Source: an uncultured Aquimarina sp. (GTDB lineage: Bacteria; Bacteroidota; Bacteroidia; Flavobacteriales; Flavobacteriaceae). From it: a stretch of DNA of 64,000 nt. The stretch spans positions 120,723 through 184,722 of the forward strand of contig CANMLL010000014.1 of assembly GCA_947498775.1 (NCBI GenBank). The letters run 5' to 3'. A program made the position numbers and the translations under genes. Positions 62,501-64,000 of this stretch are shown here, piece after piece. The notes below the pieces were generated by a model. The model did not search any database and was not told the origin of the DNA. It was given only the letters and a program-made list of their open reading frames with translations. Numbering within the stretch: position 1 is the first letter of the stretch; each line of letters opens with the position of its first letter.

Positions 62501-63015
62501 CCATAACTTCCACTTTTCAAGAGCAAGCGTTGTCCATCTAAGGCAAAACGATCCAGATTATCAAAATCTACGGGATCAGCAACACCGTCATGATATTTGG
62601 TGGATGGAATTCTAGAAATAACGGATAAGCCAGATACAGACCAACCCCATCCAGCTATTCCTTTACCTGCTTGACTATTATAGGCAATAGCAATGCTAGG
62701 TTGTACACCATTGATTCCTGGTGGTACTGCAATAGGTACATTATAAGTTGCACCACCGGTAAGTGATACCGAAAAAGAGCCTTCTGTTTCTCCAATTCCC
62801 GAACTACTGGCTTTTGTTGTGGTTTCTGAAGCAAAAGAAGTATTGGCAAGTCCTCCCTTGAGGGGTAACGTTCTAGAACTTTCTACTGTAGAACGATGTT
62901 CTTCATAGGTGTAATCGTCTACAGGATTAAGATTAGTTGTATTTTGAGCATGTAGCTCGATGCCAGCTATATAACATAGTATAATGGCACATATCGTGAA
63001 TAGATTGGTTTTCAT
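56581..63015 (-). CDS. Rhs-family polymorphic toxin (SpvB, FG-GAP, YD repeats, C-terminal toxin)
   Basis: The 2144-residue protein has a signal peptide (LFTICAIILCYIAGIELHAQ), an SpvB-like domain (GSFSVSLTGGATYNVPI), five FG-GAP/EF-hand-like repeats with D-x-N-G-D-G-x-x-D (VSGDFNGDGLTDII-type motifs, about residues 370-710), many YD repeats, and the RHS core (RDYLGSILNVI; GLIHMNGRMYDPQLNRFLSP; NRYGYVFNNPLRYNDPSGE) ending near residue 1825. The last 320 residues vary from the core. The final 105 (LEKRGYTIEGGGGLLPEEYL; RKGGSYLDLTAKHPL; TLRINTVD; NAARIRKQIGPGEHLLLIPK) form a compact domain like the C-terminal nuclease-type toxins of filamentous hemagglutinin and Rhs proteins; I cannot fix its activity. 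Confidence 0.92.
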   Translation of the reverse strand: MKTNLFTICAIILCYIAGIELHAQNTTNLNPVDDYTYEEHRSTVESSRTLPLKGGLANTSFASETTTKASSSGIGETEGSFSVSLTGGATYNVPIAVPPGINGVQPSIAIAYNSQAGKGIAGWGWSVSGLSVISRIPSTKYHDGVADPVDFDNLDRFALDGQRLLLKSGSYGGNGAEYQTENYSNIKITSHGVSPYGAVYGPSYFKIYYPDGSTAYYGSSANSKSKLEYAISYWENPLGLSISYTYETENGLITLQKIGYGSQGTNAPLNEIEFVYGSRRQPEQSYVGGEYFLRKKLLKEIKVIGNGTPYRNYYLNHTDSGLYDRLMSIQEKTGDNTLAHSPIIFTYENTANSIEHTEITSSLGVVNIEQRNAEVISLDLTGNGKMDFIVSPKEDRNKFWVFKGTNYQRPITVNTNFEVAHIFPTTWLTNENKLSTGQGFTVIEETPSLSFEFKVMSNAAPSSGGGFAPQYSKRWQAPTNRIDRDCDAALVERIPQKFISGDFNGDGLTDIIAISEPSASRECDPVPNCNPIFQNCCDCTEISTNSNIVTFINLDRRITGSNFASTAGILNFPMSKFDKLLTMDVNGDGKTDFIHVDREKFFVYTLDKDNKLKLLWQTNNPTINEGLPMLVGDYNGDGKSDILTPTGLNTTKYTLFLSTGNSFDAASRTHMLYRSNTFDEATGELRGYTLVPLDFNGDGKTDIIEYRTITNTNSSTGTQQVSTYINRVTDSSTGALPSFPFAGSESITGNLKHYPIPIFLSSDKRNASLEFASISNQWISSFGFNQDNRKNMALKKISNNGVEYHMHYADMNAADLDSQGVYYRGYDQTYPYVDIVTSPGTKLVSRIERKVASTDIPTMMQKFSYKGAVSHLDGRGFVGFQYTARSNWHSSSADRIYDNFSFNLNLRNAIIEQYSTPFTERFGNVPSDYISKTKNNYEHQLFGNKVFKIKLASSTVQNRIEGTNISRHLVYDEYNNVTKETTNYSGHGSNIVEYSYRNSPGIPYSIGRLTGKKTTTTIGGDIFGFQETYAYNGALISGKKIGNIDDEFRLESYTYDEFGNLLTNKAIAPRGEGERITKFEYDPSGRFIIKSTDVEGLEKKFEYNPINGNLLKETDQFNLTSNYTYDKWNRVTKVTDYLGNSTTTNYSENRRQYTVTVDSDDGNSSSETYDELKRKIKERKKSHGGRWIQVTYEYDQYDRIYRQSEPHYGGAPTQWNTTEYDFYNRVKTQNFYNGRSATYTYNQLSVTVDDGTTTVTSTRDAMGNITQVSDPGGTINYTYFGNGNLKSSGYGSATQIIEQDGWGRKTKLTDPSAGVYTYEYNGFGELTKETNPKGTFDYTYHPSGRMLQSKISGDNVNMTTNYIYDGTTNLLTGISANDALNGRAYEYTYGYDSYKRVNLITENTGTAQYEKTIIYDSFGRVIKQGFIAQSAGKSSTSSVDLVYDQYGALASYAGMSINDRNAREQITNLSIEGGLSINNEYNTYGFLNKTSVQMPNATDNIIENSYSFDVQRGNLTSRTHAINSVGYAETYTESFQYDSQDRLTTINGPFTKTNTYDPYGRITDNTAIGAFAFQEGSKRYQLKEMTLNETGAMYYENRATQQISYNAFKKPVEIHEPKKGRVSFQYGPMMNRTDSWYGGLDEDKNARRYHKQYSSIIPAEIVHDKTENSHKFVFYNGGSAYDAPRATVQEYQNDVSSKPEGYYLQRDYLGSILNVIKLTTDGVADEGELVESRQYGAWGTLDAFWSKEPKKVKGHGSLFDRGYTGHEHFFEVGLIHMNGRMYDPQLNRFLSPDNYIQDPYNTQSFNRYGYVFNNPLRYNDPSGETAQCDCGGSGWWINGDGIDDLWDRSGIKDWAEGAFSWGPVISDAIEDIGDAISKPIREAGRWFRRLFGGGNSGPKIRQFHNDYSAGDPLMHPNPGISSLFTMDTAAWATVAFNVGQLNFASQAIQGVTTAVTNPASLFTVDTYLGAVSSGLEIAFPQLRAARTNASIQQAASTGDINNVFYTLGGIQAEIFTEVASIAPAFRGAQVASTAGNSVATGGRLGNAATRGQIAKIARELEKRGYTIEGGGGLLPEEYLKPLGGGRKGGSYLDLTAKHPLYPTLRINTVDVLKNGITPTARELRNAARIRKQIGPGEHLLLIPK

Positions 63016-63070
63016 CTATGTGTGATTTAATTGTTAGTAATAGGCTTTGTAAAAAGAAGTGTTTACATGA

Positions 63071-63541
63071 TTACATTTTGATGATCTTCTTTTGTACTGA
63101 AGCGACTTTTTCATCTTTTAAATAAAAGATGACCAGATAGAGACCAGGAATTTCCCTGGACAAATCAATTTGTACGGAATTGCTTTGGTTTCTTGATATA
63201 TCTGTAGTGGCGCTACTCATTAAGCTCACCAGTTCGATATTCAAGATTTTAGTAGCCATATCGGGTTCCCATTGTAGCACCACTTCTCCATTTGTTGGGT
63301 TAGGGGATACGACAAATTTGTTTTCAATCGCTTTGGTGTAGACCTCTAATTCGGTATGAGGATCGACTTGTGTGCTGTCTTTGGCAAGGGGTTTTTTGGG
63401 ATTTGATCCTCCGGGCACACCTCTCTGTTCCTGGTTGCCAGAAACATCATAGGTAAATTCAATTTTGGAACCTGTGCTAACCTGTGCTTGTGTAAAATAC
63501 ACGCACGAGAAGGTAGCCACAGAAATAATCAGTTTTTTCAT
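63071..63541 (-). CDS. T9SS type A sorting-domain protein preceding the Rhs toxin
   Basis: The 156-residue protein has a signal peptide (LIISVATFSCVYFTQAQ), a short segment with an Rhs-like phrase (KIEFTYDVSGNQEQRGVPGG), and a C-terminal type A sorting domain: FVVSPNPTNGEVVLQWEPD, then IPGLYLVIFYLKDEKVASVQ and KKIIKM. The sorting domain directs proteins through the T9SS, whose core genes are also here. It lies 55 bp upstream of the toxin gene on the same strand. I infer that it helps present or secrete the Rhs protein, which has no sorting domain itself. Confidence 0.9.
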   Translation of the reverse strand: MKKLIISVATFSCVYFTQAQVSTGSKIEFTYDVSGNQEQRGVPGGSNPKKPLAKDSTQVDPHTELEVYTKAIENKFVVSPNPTNGEVVLQWEPDMATKILNIELVSLMSSATTDISRNQSNSVQIDLSREIPGLYLVIFYLKDEKVASVQKKIIKM

Positions 63542-64000
63542 TTTGTGTGAATTTGATGGTTAATTTTTGGACAAAAGATTCTACACTATGGTGATGTAAA
63601 AGATGTCACATAGGTTAAAAAGAGTGTGTACAACCTCTTTTTTGGGTCAGTTCTCGTTTGCAGACGAGATTATATAGCGCTAGTCTAGTATTTGTACACT
63701 GTTTGAATGTTTTGGTAGCGTCCTAAGTTGAACGTTGGTTTGTTTTCATGTTAGGTTTGGTTTTAAGGTTGTTACATATTTCTATACAATATTATGACAT
63801 GCCAGTTTCATTTTTTGAAATTCAAGTTATTGAAAATGTTATTTTTATGTTAAAAAGCATAAGTAGGTGTTTAGTTCGTTAAGTTAATTGACCGAGGCAA
63901 CTCACTAATCAATAGGGGTAATCTTATAATTCCCCCTATTCATAGGACAGAATAATTAAAAAATAAGATGTTAATGATGTTGAAAGAGGGGGGTCTGGGG
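63542..64000. other. Upstream region of the toxin locus, no gene seen
   Basis: No coding frame is convincing. Structures noted are a hairpin at 63911-63940 (AATAGGGG, 14-nt loop, CCCCTATT) without a T tract, a 6-bp inverted repeat TCTCGT/ACGAGA around 63652-63669, and AAAAGAG/CTCTTTT near 63617-63641. They may be part of the promoter or leader of the minus-strand locus, but no TAnnTTTG box was found. Confidence 0.4.

Noticed and set aside
63911..63940. Rho-independent terminator
   Set aside because: The stem is good, but neither strand has a T tract after it.

Overview
The window is a 64-kb piece of an AT-rich chromosome from a gliding marine Flavobacteriia-type bacterium (Bacteroidota). The evidence is a complete gldK-gldL-gldM-gldN type IX secretion core, a C-terminal T9SS sorting domain, topA and a ureohydrolase homologue directly upstream of gldK, Bacteroidota-type promoters (TTG, about 19 nt, TAnnTTTG), no visible Shine-Dalgarno sites, and short hypothetical genes typical of this class. 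I cannot name the genus; an Aquimarina-like member of Flavobacteriaceae would fit.

Layout. 1-6.1 kb is an accessory, decaying region. It holds two AraC-type regulators (one cut by the window edge), a small double-Gly leader peptide gene with a broken second copy, gene fragments, a frameshifted IS4-family element and a cysteine-rich lipoprotein. 6.1-14.0 kb is a housekeeping envelope block: tRNA-Phe, then coaX, an outer-membrane barrel, a TPR protein, lptC, a small membrane protein and a CNNM/CorC protein in one tight operon, then a PpiD/SurA-type foldase. 14.2-18.3 kb is a galactose (Leloir) locus: galE, a divergent Nudix-type regulator, galK and galT, with a perfect long palindrome between regulator and galK. 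18.4-20.5 kb carries a GAF-type methionine sulfoxide reductase, a DUF3347 lipoprotein and a VanX-like dipeptidase. 20.6-25.7 kb is the glyoxylate shunt (aceA, aceB) with a divergent XRE-type regulator, shared upstream repeats and a leftover tail of a second isocitrate lyase. 27-34 kb, on the minus strand, holds miaB, a sigma-54 activator, lptE, a TPR-like protein and secG, then groES-groEL. 34-43.3 kb holds topA, a degenerate ureohydrolase and gldKLMN. 43.3-53.5 kb holds an oxidoreductase, a DUF983 protein, an ABC-F ATPase, a MarR regulator, an RND tripartite efflux operon and a CPXCG protein.

53.5-64 kb is a second accessory region. It starts at an initiator tRNA preceded by a decayed tRNA-like copy, continues with a shattered tyrosine-recombinase gene beside that tRNA, and ends with a polymorphic-toxin locus on the minus strand: a short T9SS-sorted protein, a 2144-residue SpvB/FG-GAP/Rhs toxin, and an adjacent small gene, closed by a terminator, that is the best immunity candidate. 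The window therefore holds both the T9SS core and a toxin locus linked to T9SS cargo.
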